Assembly (NCBI RefSeq): GCF_003173715.1
Contig: NZ_CP029550.1
Span: forward strand, 2,666,001-2,730,000
Source: Methylobacterium durans
GTDB lineage: Bacteria; Pseudomonadota; Alphaproteobacteria; Rhizobiales; Beijerinckiaceae
Reading direction: 5' to 3'
DNA length: 64,000 nt
Shown here: positions 1 through 8,200 of the stretch, piece by piece
Numbering within the stretch: the stretch's first letter is position 1
How the letters are laid out: the number at the start of each line of letters is the position of its first letter
Program-made: the position numbers and the translations under genes
Notes under the pieces: generated by a model
The model's input: only the letters and a program-made list of their open reading frames with translations
What the model was told of the DNA's origin: nothing
Databases searched by the model: none

Positions 1-369
1 GCGCGCCTCGCCTGTTAGGCCCTCGTAGTGGCTGCGGGCAGCATCGAGCATGACCTGCGTGCCGGTGACGTTGGTGCGGATGAAGGCGCCGGGCTCGGTG
101 ATGGAGCGGTCGACGTGGCTCTCGGCGGCCAAGTGCATCACCGCTTGCGGCGCAAACTCGCGGAAGGCGGCGTTGACGGCGGCCGAATCGCAGATATCGG
201 CCTCGATCAGGCGGTGGCGCGGGTTGGCCTCAAGCGGTGCGAGCGAGACGGGATTGGCCGCGTAGGTGAGCGCGTCGAGGGTCAGCACCTCGTGGCCGAG
301 ATCCTGGACGAGGTGGAGGACGAGGGCAGAGCCAATGAAGCCGCAGCCGCCGGTCACCAGGATGCGCAT
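1..369 (-). CDS. rfbB: dTDP-glucose 4,6-dehydratase, N-terminal part (cut by window edge)
   Basis: This is the first 123 codons of an extended short-chain dehydrogenase; the rest lies beyond position 1. It converts dTDP-glucose to dTDP-4-keto-6-deoxyglucose in dTDP-L-rhamnose synthesis in the cytoplasm. The start at 369 opens directly into the Rossmann nucleotide-binding motif TGGCGFIGS. The family-typical LTYAAN, MHLAAESHVDRSI and TNVTGT motifs follow in order. rfbC lies 71 bp upstream on the same strand, so the two are probably cotranscribed and supply rhamnose to surface polysaccharide. The large glycosyltransferase at 5.3-9.0 kb has a rhamnan-synthesis domain, which fits. The family call is secure; only the C-terminus is unseen. 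Confidence 0.93.
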   Translation of the reverse strand, partial: MRILVTGGCGFIGSALVLHLVQDLGHEVLTLDALTYAANPVSLAPLEANPRHRLIEADICDSAAVNAAFREFAPQAVMHLAAESHVDRSITEPGAFIRTNVTGTQVMLDAARSHYEGLTGEAR

Positions 370-440
370 GGGATCAGTCTCGCTGAAAGTCGGGCCGTGG
401 TGCGGGCGCTTGACCCAAGATCGTGTCGCCGATGGGGCGA

Positions 441-995
441 TTAGTCGAACAGGTGCGGCAGGTCCGCCAGCCGCGGAGCAACCTTGTCCTTGTCCGAGAG
501 GATAGCCTGCTCGGCCGCGACCGGCCAGGCAATGGCGAGGGCCAGATCGTTCCAGAGCAGCGCCCGGTCGTGCTCGGGGCTGTAGTAGGCATCGACCTTG
601 TAGGCGACCATGGTGTCGGGCGTCAGGGTGCAGAAGCCGTGAGCGAAACCGTGTGGGATGAACAGTTGCTCTCCCCCTTCCGCATCGAGGCGGACCGCCA
701 CGTGCTGGCCATAGGTGGCGGAGGAGCGGCGCAGGTCGACGGCCACATCCAGGATAGCGCCCTGCAGTACGCGCACGAGCTTGGCTTGGGGCGCCGGGTG
801 GACCTGGAAGTGCAGGCCGCGCACCGTGCCCTTCGGCGCGGAGAAGGACTGATTGTCCTGCACAAAGGCGATGTCGATACCACTATCGGCAAGGACGTCG
901 GCGCGATAGGTCTCGGAGAACCAGCCGCGATCGTCACCGAACCGCTGCGGAACGACACGCGTCACCGCGGGAATGTCTGTGGGAATTACCTTCAT
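441..995 (-). CDS. rfbC: dTDP-4-dehydrorhamnose 3,5-epimerase
   Basis: This 184-residue cupin epimerase has the usual RmlC length. It performs the third step of dTDP-L-rhamnose synthesis, epimerising C3 and C5 of the 4-keto sugar. Visible family motifs are GDDRGWFSETYR near the N-terminus, KGTVRGLHFQ with the catalytic His around residue 62, and IPHGFAHGFCTL in the second half. It precedes rfbB on the same strand and probably heads the operon here. The 450 bp upstream are AT-rich and should hold the promoter. No frameshift or missing catalytic residue is seen. Confidence 0.95.
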   Translation of the reverse strand: MKVIPTDIPAVTRVVPQRFGDDRGWFSETYRADVLADSGIDIAFVQDNQSFSAPKGTVRGLHFQVHPAPQAKLVRVLQGAILDVAVDLRRSSATYGQHVAVRLDAEGGEQLFIPHGFAHGFCTLTPDTMVAYKVDAYYSPEHDRALLWNDLALAIAWPVAAEQAILSDKDKVAPRLADLPHLFD

Positions 996-1443
996 CCAGG
1001 ATGCTCGCTTGCGCGGTGATTTGCTCCGCCGAGACGGCGATCGCCTCCGACATTCGTCGACGCCGGCTGCCAGCTGTTTGGTGCCGCTGTCAAGCGCCAG
1101 TTATCGCCTTGAGAAGCTAGCATGCACGCGAGAGCGCTGTCCTTATATCACGAAATTTAGAGCTTGGGCATACAACATCGGTTGCGCGCATGTTGCCTGA
1201 ATCCTAATATTCGTCGTTTTCGCCTTTGCAACATCGAAAACCTCGGTCTCCTAAAGCTTTTGCGAGTATTAAGATTTTTACGTTACGCAGGTCGCTTTTC
1301 TCAGGTGATTTCGCTATTTCGGATTGAGTATTCTATTAACAATAGGTCAGAATGACTAGCAAATATAATGAGTTTTAGGGGTGATTTTAATGGATTCGCG
1401 CTCGACGCTCGATGACTCCAAAAATTTATCATTGCTCCGTACT
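996..1443. other. AT-rich intergenic region without a recognisable gene
   Basis: This stretch is clearly richer in A and T than its surroundings, above all at 1140-1440. Its short reading frames have no recognisable protein character. It separates the rhamnose genes from the accessory patch and probably contains the rfbC promoter, reading leftward. No tRNA, terminator or repeat was found. Confidence 0.5.
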
Positions 1444-1779
1444 TTAATCAAGAAGTGTCAAGCGTTCAGCTAGATTGAAAAGTTTGAGGGCAGCGCTGTG
1501 CGTTTCGATTACCTTGCGGAGCGCCTCTGCCTCCACCGGTGTGATTTCCCCGCTTGTTACCCAGCGCAGCAAGGCCGCGGTCGCCGTAGGGAGATCCATC
1601 GGCGCCTGGATTGGCGGTAGTTTGAAGACGATCGGGCGGTCTCGAAGGAGCGGCAGTACTGTCCCGAGCACTCCTGCGTCTGGGCGTGGATCGGGGCGCC
1701 TCACTCCGGTAGAGCCGCCGTCAGCCTGCACGCCATGGGCGAGGGCGCGGGTGCCTGCTCTGGTGCTGGCGAGAGGCAT
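1444..1779 (-). CDS. Hypothetical protein, probably a decayed remnant with a DUF5681-like C-terminus
   Basis: The last 60 residues, from LPLLRDRPIVFKLPPI onward, resemble the C-terminus of DUF5681-type proteins common in alphaproteobacterial accessory regions. Those end in a DRP-x-F-LPPI segment followed by a helical part rich in Ala and Glu. The expected N-terminus (glycine- and arginine-rich, then a helical domain) is not seen in this frame. The first 45 residues look like out-of-frame sequence. I therefore suspect a truncated or frameshifted gene. It lies downstream of the 177-residue unknown protein on the same strand. The function is unknown and the family resemblance is from memory. Confidence 0.4.
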   Translation of the reverse strand: MPLASTRAGTRALAHGVQADGGSTGVRRPDPRPDAGVLGTVLPLLRDRPIVFKLPPIQAPMDLPTATAALLRWVTSGEITPVEAEALRKVIETHSAALKLFNLAERLTLLD

Positions 1780-1874
1780 AAGGCTGGCTTCTGCGAGCGA
1801 CCCGCCATCAGCCGGGGGGAAAGCGGTCCCGTTTCGGGCACCGTCATTTCGATCGCGCGCTGCTTGACCGCCGC

Positions 1875-2408
1875 TTATGGAGCATCCAGTTCGCGCACAA
1901 GCGACTTGCGGCGCGCTATAGCTCGTCGCTCGTAGCGATCAAGTCGGGAGAGTTGGCCGATCAGCCCGCTGACCCGCGCCGCGGGTTGCGATCTGCGGGT
2001 AGCGGCCACCATCGCGTGGATTTCCTTATTGTTGAGCCCCGCATCGAGGCCCGCCTTGACCAGGGTCAAGGTTGATGGCTCCGCCCCACCCTTCTCCATT
2101 TCCCGAAGCAGGCGGTCCAGTTCCGACAGCAACCCCGCACGAATGCTCCGGATCCTAACGAGGTGAAGCTGCGCCTCTGCCACGAGGCGGGCTGCGGCGA
2201 GCGCCGGCCCCTCTCCTGCTCGAGGCCCCGCGATCGCGCGAGCGACCTCCTCGACCTGCAACCCCCATCGCGGGTCTGCGCTGAGATCGACGGCCAGCCC
2301 GTGCCGGAACGCGTTGCGGCTCGCCCGATCTTTGCCCGCCCGCGTACGGGGACCTGTGCTCTTCCGCGCGTTCTCGCGATTGGCGGCTGTCTGTGCGGGT
2401 GAGGTCAC
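1875..2408 (-). CDS. Conserved hypothetical protein (177 aa)
   Basis: The N-terminus, SPAQTAANRENARKSTGPRT followed by GKDRASRNAFRHGLAVDL, is a signature I recognise from a group of uncharacterised proteins in Methylobacterium and Bradyrhizobium accessory regions. The rest is helical, with a basic tail, and no catalytic motif can be named. Its ATG overlaps the stop codon of the upstream HNH protein in an ATGA arrangement (2405-2408), so the two are translationally coupled. Such genes often sit beside HNH and phage-like genes, but nothing here shows a function. Confidence 0.7.
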   Translation of the reverse strand: MTSPAQTAANRENARKSTGPRTRAGKDRASRNAFRHGLAVDLSADPRWGLQVEEVARAIAGPRAGEGPALAAARLVAEAQLHLVRIRSIRAGLLSELDRLLREMEKGGAEPSTLTLVKAGLDAGLNNKEIHAMVAATRRSQPAARVSGLIGQLSRLDRYERRAIARRKSLVRELDAP

Positions 2409-3625
2409 CGCCGCGCCGACCCGCGTTGATCGCTGGACGCATCAATCGCTTCGCCCTCGATGACTTGGTCAGAGGCGGCGCGCAGGCGGGCACCCAACGC
2501 CGACCGCCGCCTGTCGATCTCGCGCAGCACGCCATTCCGGCGGCCGTCGGCGTTGGCGATCATGCGCTCGATGCGGTCGAGGTCGTCCAGCTTGCCGGAG
2601 AGTGCCTGGGCCGAGATTGCCTCGTCGGTGAGCCCGTGCTTGGCGAGAAGCGCTGCAACCTGGCGCACCGCCTCTCGCTTCCCCGAGCTCCACCCACGAA
2701 CGAGCTCGTCGCGCTTCATTTGGAAGGTGTCCTGTTCAGGCTCCCCATAGAGATCTAGAAGGTAGCTGAGACCTTGCCGACGCGCCGTTCTGAGCAACAC
2801 TGTTCTGAGCCGCCTCAGGCGTTGCGCCTCCCATAGGAGATCGACGACATCCTTGACCCACAGCCACTCGATCGTGTCCCGGGGCTCGACCGACACCCCC
2901 ACGGCGGTCAGCAGCCGGCCGTAGCCGTCCGGGTCCTCGTCGGGCAGGAGCGGTGGTGGCGTGAGAAGCGAAGCGATCTCCGGTGGGATGAGCGCCTCCA
3001 GACTTCCTGCCAGAACCTGCTGGTCCTCTCGCTTCGGCGCGCTCGACATTCCAAACCCGATGGATGACTGGTTGCGTGTAGGCGGCCTCTGGTGCGTCAG
3101 CGCCGCGGCGACCTGCGCAGGCGCGTACTTTTGAAGGTTCGCGATTCGTTCTGCCAATGGTTTTTCGGCTTCAGCCGCCTTCCTCCACAAAGATCGTCCA
3201 AATCCGGGCATCTTCTTAGCTGATCCGGCCGATATACCGAACAGCGCAGTTTCTCTCGGCACTACAGCCCCACTGAGTTTACGCTTCAACGGGCTTGCCC
3301 TCGAACCCGGCAGAAGTCGCTCGGGTGCGGTCGCGCCGATGTGGCGGAGCTTCTGCCGCTTGGCGCGCGCCGTGCGAGCGTGATCGTCCCGGGTCTTCTC
3401 ACGGCCGCAGGCCTCGTGGGCGGGGCCCATGTTGCCGAGCTCGTCCATGCCCCCGAGCTCAAGCGCTCGGATGTGCTCGACGATCCAGCGCTCGCGGGCC
3501 CCGTCGATGCGCTCGCCGCAGACCACGCATCTGCCGTTCGTGCGCTCCCAGGCTTGGAGACGCCGGCGCGGGGAGAGGCGGCTGCGCGGCGTCGTGCCGA
3601 TATCCTCAGGGGTGATGAGGGGCAT
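2405..3625 (-). CDS. HNH endonuclease domain fused to a conserved unknown domain
   Basis: This 406-residue protein has two unlike parts. Residues about 20-80 form an HNH nuclease fold: CVVCGE, then WIVEHIRALELGG, then a second Cys near HEACGREKTRDDH. The basic tail HIGATAPERLLPGSR is where stand-alone HNH proteins of this group usually end. Residues about 200-400 (PPLLPDEDPDGYGRLL onward) look like a separate unknown protein usually encoded beside the TGPRT-type gene that follows here. The join may be a real fusion or the result of a lost stop codon or frame error. An internal Met (GMSSAPKR) could start the second protein. It overlaps its downstream neighbour by four bases. Confidence 0.72.
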   Translation of the reverse strand: MPLITPEDIGTTPRSRLSPRRRLQAWERTNGRCVVCGERIDGARERWIVEHIRALELGGMDELGNMGPAHEACGREKTRDDHARTARAKRQKLRHIGATAPERLLPGSRASPLKRKLSGAVVPRETALFGISAGSAKKMPGFGRSLWRKAAEAEKPLAERIANLQKYAPAQVAAALTHQRPPTRNQSSIGFGMSSAPKREDQQVLAGSLEALIPPEIASLLTPPPLLPDEDPDGYGRLLTAVGVSVEPRDTIEWLWVKDVVDLLWEAQRLRRLRTVLLRTARRQGLSYLLDLYGEPEQDTFQMKRDELVRGWSSGKREAVRQVAALLAKHGLTDEAISAQALSGKLDDLDRIERMIANADGRRNGVLREIDRRRSALGARLRAASDQVIEGEAIDASSDQRGSARR

Positions 3626-3839
3626 GACGCTTGTCCGTGCGAGTTGAGCGGCCGGAGAGGGCTTTGAGGGCGCGATGGGAGAGGCTCTCCCAGTCGCAGA
3701 GGAGCTGCTCGTAGCGCTCGATCAGGGCTCGGAGCTCGGCGTCCTGCTCCTCGGGCACGAGCTTGGCGCGAAGGCCCAAGGACGCGACAGTCAGGCGTGC
3801 GGGATCAATCGCGCGTGAGCGCGGTCTCTTGCTGGGCAT
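3606..3839 (-). CDS. Small hypothetical protein (77 aa)
   Basis: A short, charged protein with a helical middle containing EEQDAELRALIERYEQLL, then a basic tail. It overlaps the start of the HNH gene by 20 bases on the same strand, the arrangement expected in a compact operon, and this is the main support for it being real. It may be a helper or DNA-associated protein of the accessory operon, but I recognise no family. Confidence 0.5.
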   Translation of the reverse strand: MPSKRPRSRAIDPARLTVASLGLRAKLVPEEQDAELRALIERYEQLLCDWESLSHRALKALSGRSTRTDKRHAPHHP

Positions 3840-3915
3840 GGCGTGCCTCGCAGGTTGTTAGGAAGGATAGGGAGGGGGCTGACGCCTGAGACTCAGCAGG
3901 GCTTTGTCAGCAGGC

Positions 3916-4326
3916 TTAGCTCAGTGCAGCGCAGGGACCAGGGACTGAGATGCACCGGTGTGGCGGTGGCCTGACGTCGTGATGCGTGACAGATTCGGGT
4001 AGCGAATGTTGCCGAGGATCGGGAATCGTTGACGATTGCGGGCTGTGAGGCGAATCCGGGTATCCCTCCGCTGCTGGTGAGATTACCTGATCCGAGGCCG
4101 TTCGCGATTTCGTCAGCTGCGCTGGTGCGACGGCTTGCTGTGCCTGACGAGCCGCGAATGCACGAGCTTCCCTTGCGGCCTTCCAGGTTCCTTTGAGGGC
4201 AGCGGAGAGACAGATGTTCCAGGACTCGCCAGTCACCGTGCGACGGGCTCGGGCCGCCTCAGTGGCGGCGCTCATGATAGCACGGCGGTTGTAAGCGCCT
4301 CCCACGAAGAGTGGGCGCGTTCGCAT
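3916..4326 (-). CDS. Hypothetical small protein with an ALKGTWK-type helix
   Basis: Only the N-terminal third looks protein-like: NRRAIMSAATEAARARR followed by SWNICLSAALKGTWKAAREA. This pattern (an AIM helix, then SW..xLxxALKxxW) recalls small uncharacterised phage- or plasmid-type proteins. The C-terminal half is low in recognisable character and may be out of frame or decayed. I chose the Met at 4326 so the NRRAIM segment is included; a Met at 4275 is also possible. It is divergent from the XRE regulator, with two operator palindromes between them, so it could be regulated by it. Confidence 0.35.
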   Translation of the reverse strand: MRTRPLFVGGAYNRRAIMSAATEAARARRTVTGESWNICLSAALKGTWKAAREARAFAARQAQQAVAPAQLTKSRTASDQVISPAAEGYPDSPHSPQSSTIPDPRQHSLPESVTHHDVRPPPHRCISVPGPCAALS

Positions 4327-4493
4327 AGAAGCTTGTGCGCGAGCTGCAGCGATCTTAGCAAACCCTGCTGCTGCAGTCTGGGCGCGACGGTCACAGGATG
4401 AAATCTGCGCACGGTCAGCGCGTAGGTGCTGAAGCGCGGAGGACCACGAGATGGAACGGCGATGGCACATGAGAAAGCTCGCTCCATGATCAA

Positions 4494-4510
4494 TCAACAT
4501 AAAATGTTGA
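4494..4510. promoter_or_regulatory. Operator palindrome 1 of the XRE regulator
   Basis: TCAACATAAAATGTTGA is a perfect inverted repeat with 7-bp arms and an AAA centre. A second palindrome of the same design lies 38 bp downstream, centre to centre. Both sit between two divergent genes, right before a small helix-turn-helix gene, so they are probably its autoregulatory operators. Confidence 0.75.
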
Positions 4511-4531
4511 TACCGGCCGGCGTGAAGCCAG

Positions 4532-4548
4532 TCAACAAAAATTGTTGA
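4532..4548. promoter_or_regulatory. Operator palindrome 2 of the XRE regulator
   Basis: TCAACAAAAATTGTTGA is a perfect inverted repeat, again 7-bp arms around AAA. It shares the frame TCAACAW-AAA-WTGTTGA with the palindrome at 4494-4510. It covers the possible TTG start at 4542, which argues that translation starts at the GTG at 4554. Confidence 0.75.
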
Positions 4549-4553
4549 ATCGC

Positions 4554-4778
4554 GTGTCGCCAGCTCTCGCTCGCGCCGCTCGCGCGCTACTAGGCATGAC
4601 GCAGTCCGAACTAGCACAAGCTGCTGGGCTTGGGTTGTCGACTATTGTCGACTTCGAAAAAGAGAGACGCCTAGTATCTGACGAATCTGTTCGGGCGATT
4701 AAAGACGCTTTGGAAGAAGCAGGGATAGAATTCATTTGTGAAGATGGAGGCGCCCACGGACTCAAGCGGCGGAATTGA
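4554..4778 (+). CDS. XRE-family helix-turn-helix regulator (small)
   Basis: A 74-residue protein that is almost wholly one XRE DNA-binding domain. ALLGMTQSELAQAAGLG is the first helix and turn, STIVDFEKERR the recognition part, and a short C-terminal segment (ALEEAGIEFI) follows. Proteins like this are common autorepressors in alphaproteobacteria. Two perfect 17-bp palindromes lie immediately upstream, one running up to position 4548, so autorepression is likely. A TTG at 4542 would add four residues but lies inside an operator; I prefer the GTG at 4554. No strong Shine-Dalgarno is visible for either start. The target beyond its own promoter is unknown; the divergent gene at 3916-4326 is a candidate. 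Confidence 0.82.
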   Translation: MSPALARAARALLGMTQSELAQAAGLGLSTIVDFEKERRLVSDESVRAIKDALEEAGIEFICEDGGAHGLKRRN

Positions 4779-4848
4779 TTTTACCGGCTGTGATTTCTGG
4801 AGCCAATTGATGCGGACAGCGTATCTCCCCTTCTAAATGAGAAGGTAG

Positions 4849-5244
4849 ATGCTGTCGGAAGAGCAAATAGCAAAGTTGGAAGCTCAGGTATTGATCTGTT
4901 TTACCAAAGAGCGAGACGCCGCCTCTGAGTCTACACTGTACTGTCACGACTGCTTCCTGAAGTTATCAGAACGAAGCCAAATGGCGCAGTTTGCCAGTTG
5001 GACTCGGCGCCTGGTGGCGTGCCACCCCGCTCTTCATCCGTTAGTCAAACGCGCCAATGAGTCGCTCAACGGAAAGGAGTCTTCGGCTGACGAGGCGGAC
5101 AACCCCGAAGAGTTGCGCCGGGCGTGGCGAAACGGCAAACCATGGTCGGCCAGCGATAGGCGAATTTGTTGCAGCTCTGCTTTGCACCTCGCGCTATGGC
5201 TTCGGTCGACCCGCCGGAGGTCTGGTGCCGCGTCGCAAGAGTAA
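4849..5244 (+). CDS. Hypothetical protein (131 aa), doubtful
   Basis: The first 85 residues have plausible protein character: a charged helix, MLSEEQIAKLEAQ, then a Cys-containing segment CHDCFLKLSERS. The C-terminus becomes an Arg/Ser-rich run that looks like out-of-frame sequence. It precedes the large glycosyltransferase by 21 bp on the same strand. No family is recognised. It may be a real small gene with a frame error or a chance reading frame. Confidence 0.3.
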   Translation: MLSEEQIAKLEAQVLICFTKERDAASESTLYCHDCFLKLSERSQMAQFASWTRRLVACHPALHPLVKRANESLNGKESSADEADNPEELRRAWRNGKPWSASDRRICCSSALHLALWLRSTRRRSGAASQE

Positions 5245-5265
5245 AATCAGTGCAAGGTCGGGCAA

Positions 5266-8200
5266 ATGCGGTTCGCTCGACCCAAATCTCTGCAGGAATT
5301 ACAAGACCCGTCTATCGGGAAATTTATGGAATATGCCATGCGGGTGAATTTTTTTCGAGCAAGAGCAAGATTAAAGAGAAGCAAATCAATCGTCAGGAAG
5401 AGTATATTATTCGACAGTGCTTATTACGCGCAGGTCTACGGCCTCAGCAGGCACATAGATGCAGCCGAGCATTTTTGCAAAATTGGCTGGAAAAAAGGAT
5501 TTAATCCATCTCGGTTTTTTGATGTAAATTTTTACTTAAGCGCCTACGAGGATGTTCGAAAGGTTGGAGCGAATCCTCTCGTACATTACCTCACGGAAGG
5601 CGCGCAGGAGTTCAGATGGCCTGTTAAGGATTTTGACGTCGCGGCATTTTGTGCGGCGCACGCTGAGTTGGATCCGCGCACTCAAAATCCAGCCGAGTTT
5701 TGCGTCGAGAAATATGGTGGCTACGATTGGACACAGGAGCAATATCGCTCCGTCGTCCTACCAGAGGATGTCGTTCACGCTTTCAAATCGAGATTTGATC
5801 CTGACTTTTACAGGTCTATGAATATCGACACCTGCGAAGCTGGTGAGGATCCCTACTATCATTTTATCAATCGCGGTCAATATGAGGACCGTGATCCAGC
5901 GCCGGAATTCGATATCGGATTTTACAGAAGCAAAATCAGGTCAACGGACGAGCTTCTTGGAAACCCGATCTTTCACTACGTTCGGCAAGGGCGGCCGCAA
6001 GGTGCAGCGACACAACCTGCGGATGCGATTAATCTCGATACGCGGACGATATCACCCGCGACACACGACCTGAAGATCTGCGTTCATGCACACTGCTATT
6101 ACCCGGAACTCCTGAGCGAGGTCCTGCCGGGCTTCGCGAACTTGCCGGCCACGGCCAAGGTGGTCATCACAACTTGCTCAGAACCCGACAAGGAGTTCAT
6201 ACAGAAACGCCTCTCCCGTGAGGCCTTTCCGCAAGCCGTCGAGGTTCGGCAAGTTCCTAATCGCGGCCGCGACCTCGGTCCCTTTCTCATCGGGTGCCGG
6301 GACATATGGCGCGACTTTGATATCGTGGTTCACGTTCACACGAAGGTGAGCCCTCACATCCGCTGGGGCAAGCACTGGCGCGAATACTTGCTCGATCAGA
6401 CGTTTGGCTCGGAAGGGCTTGTCAATGATGTATTGAGTCGGTTTCAGGCGGAGGCAGACTTGGGGTGCCTCTACCCGCGCAATTTCTGCAAAATCCGTCG
6501 TTTCACGCAGAAGGAAGGCAACACGTCGGTCATCGAAGCGATGATGCAGCGCCTGGGCTATGGAAGAGAGACGCTGCAGCAATCCGACTACCCTGCCGGA
6601 TCAATGGCATGGTATCGGACCAGCGCGCTGACCGCGCTCACCGAATCCATCGACAGTTACGATCAGTTCGAGGAGGAAGCGAGGCAGCTCGACTTCACGT
6701 TCGCGCATGCCTTGGAGCGGATCCTGCCGCTCGTGGTGCGCGCGTCGGGCTATCGGGTCTGCAGCTACACGACGTCTCGGCGATCTCGCCTGATTCCGCG
6801 TGCCGATTTTCCGGCGCGTGAGAACACCTATATGGATATTCCGGATCGCTGGATCGGCGATACTCCGAACATTGCGCGCCATCCGGTCCTACCGACTGCA
6901 CCGGCAAGTCGAGTCTACAATGAGCGCTGCCTGAACATTCACTGGATCATCCCCTCGTTCAACGCGAGGGGCGCCGGCGGCCACATGAGTATCTTCCGCA
7001 TGGTGGAGTTCCTGGAGCGTTTCGGCCACCATCAGACGCTGTGGCTGCAAAGCGCGATCGACTTTTCGGATCAAGCAGAAGCGCGGAGCCGCGCTCAGCA
7101 ATGGTACCGGCCTATCGGTCAGAACGTGCACGTCCGCTTCCTGCCCGAGGATATCCGGCAACTCTCTGGCGACGCGTTGATTGCGACCGAACGCTGGAGC
7201 GCGTTTCCGGCCTCGCTGGCGGTCAACTTCAAGGAGCGCTTCTACTTCGTGCAGGACTTCGAGCCGAGCTTCTATCCGGCCGGCGAGCTTCAGATCCTGA
7301 CAGAAGCGACGTACGATTTCGGATTTGCAGCTCTGTGCGCCGGGCCATGGCTCGGCCAGCTGATGCGGGAGCGCGGTCTCTGGACGCGTTGCTGGGACCT
7401 CTGCGCCGAACACGAGGTCTATTATCCAGGTATCCGGCCGCCCGTTGGCGAGCGGCCAATCCGCATTGCCTTCTATGCGCGGCCTTACACCCCTCGGCGC
7501 GCGGTAGGACTAGGCTTTGCAGCGTTTGAGATTTTGCATCGCCGAGGCGTGAATTTCCATGTCGAGTTGTTCGGGGAGGCCAATCTCGAAGCTGAATTCG
7601 ATTTTGCTCATACGCAGCACGGTGTCCTGACGCATGAAGAGCTCAGTGATCTGTACCGCAACAGCGATATCGGTGTTGTCTTTTCCTCGACAAACTATTC
7701 CCTGATCCCCCTTGAAATGATGGCTTGCGACCTGCCGGTCGTCGAGATCGACGTGCCGAGCACGCGCGCAGTCTTCAAGAACGATGAGGTCTACTTCGCG
7801 TCGCCGACGCCCTACGGGATTGCGGATGCGATCGAAGCTCTGCTGAACGATAAAGACCGGCAAGCTCAGCAGCGCGAACGGGGGCGCGCCTTCGTGGAGC
7901 GCACCTCGTGGGAGCGCAGTGCCAGGGCTGTCGAGTCCGCCATCCGCGAGCGCATCGCGGAACTCGGCTACACGGCCCTGTCGCCAGAGCCCTTTCCAGC
8001 GCCGGTCGTCGTCGACAAGCCCAAGGCGACGGTCCTCATCCCGACCTACAATGCCGGAGCGTCGTTCGCCCAAGTCCTCGATCAGGTGACGCGTCAGGCC
8101 TGCGATTTCGCCTACGACATCCTGATCATCGACAGTGAATCGACCGATGGCACCTACGACCTCGCGAAGGGCTACGCGGATCGGGGCGTCCGCATCGAGC

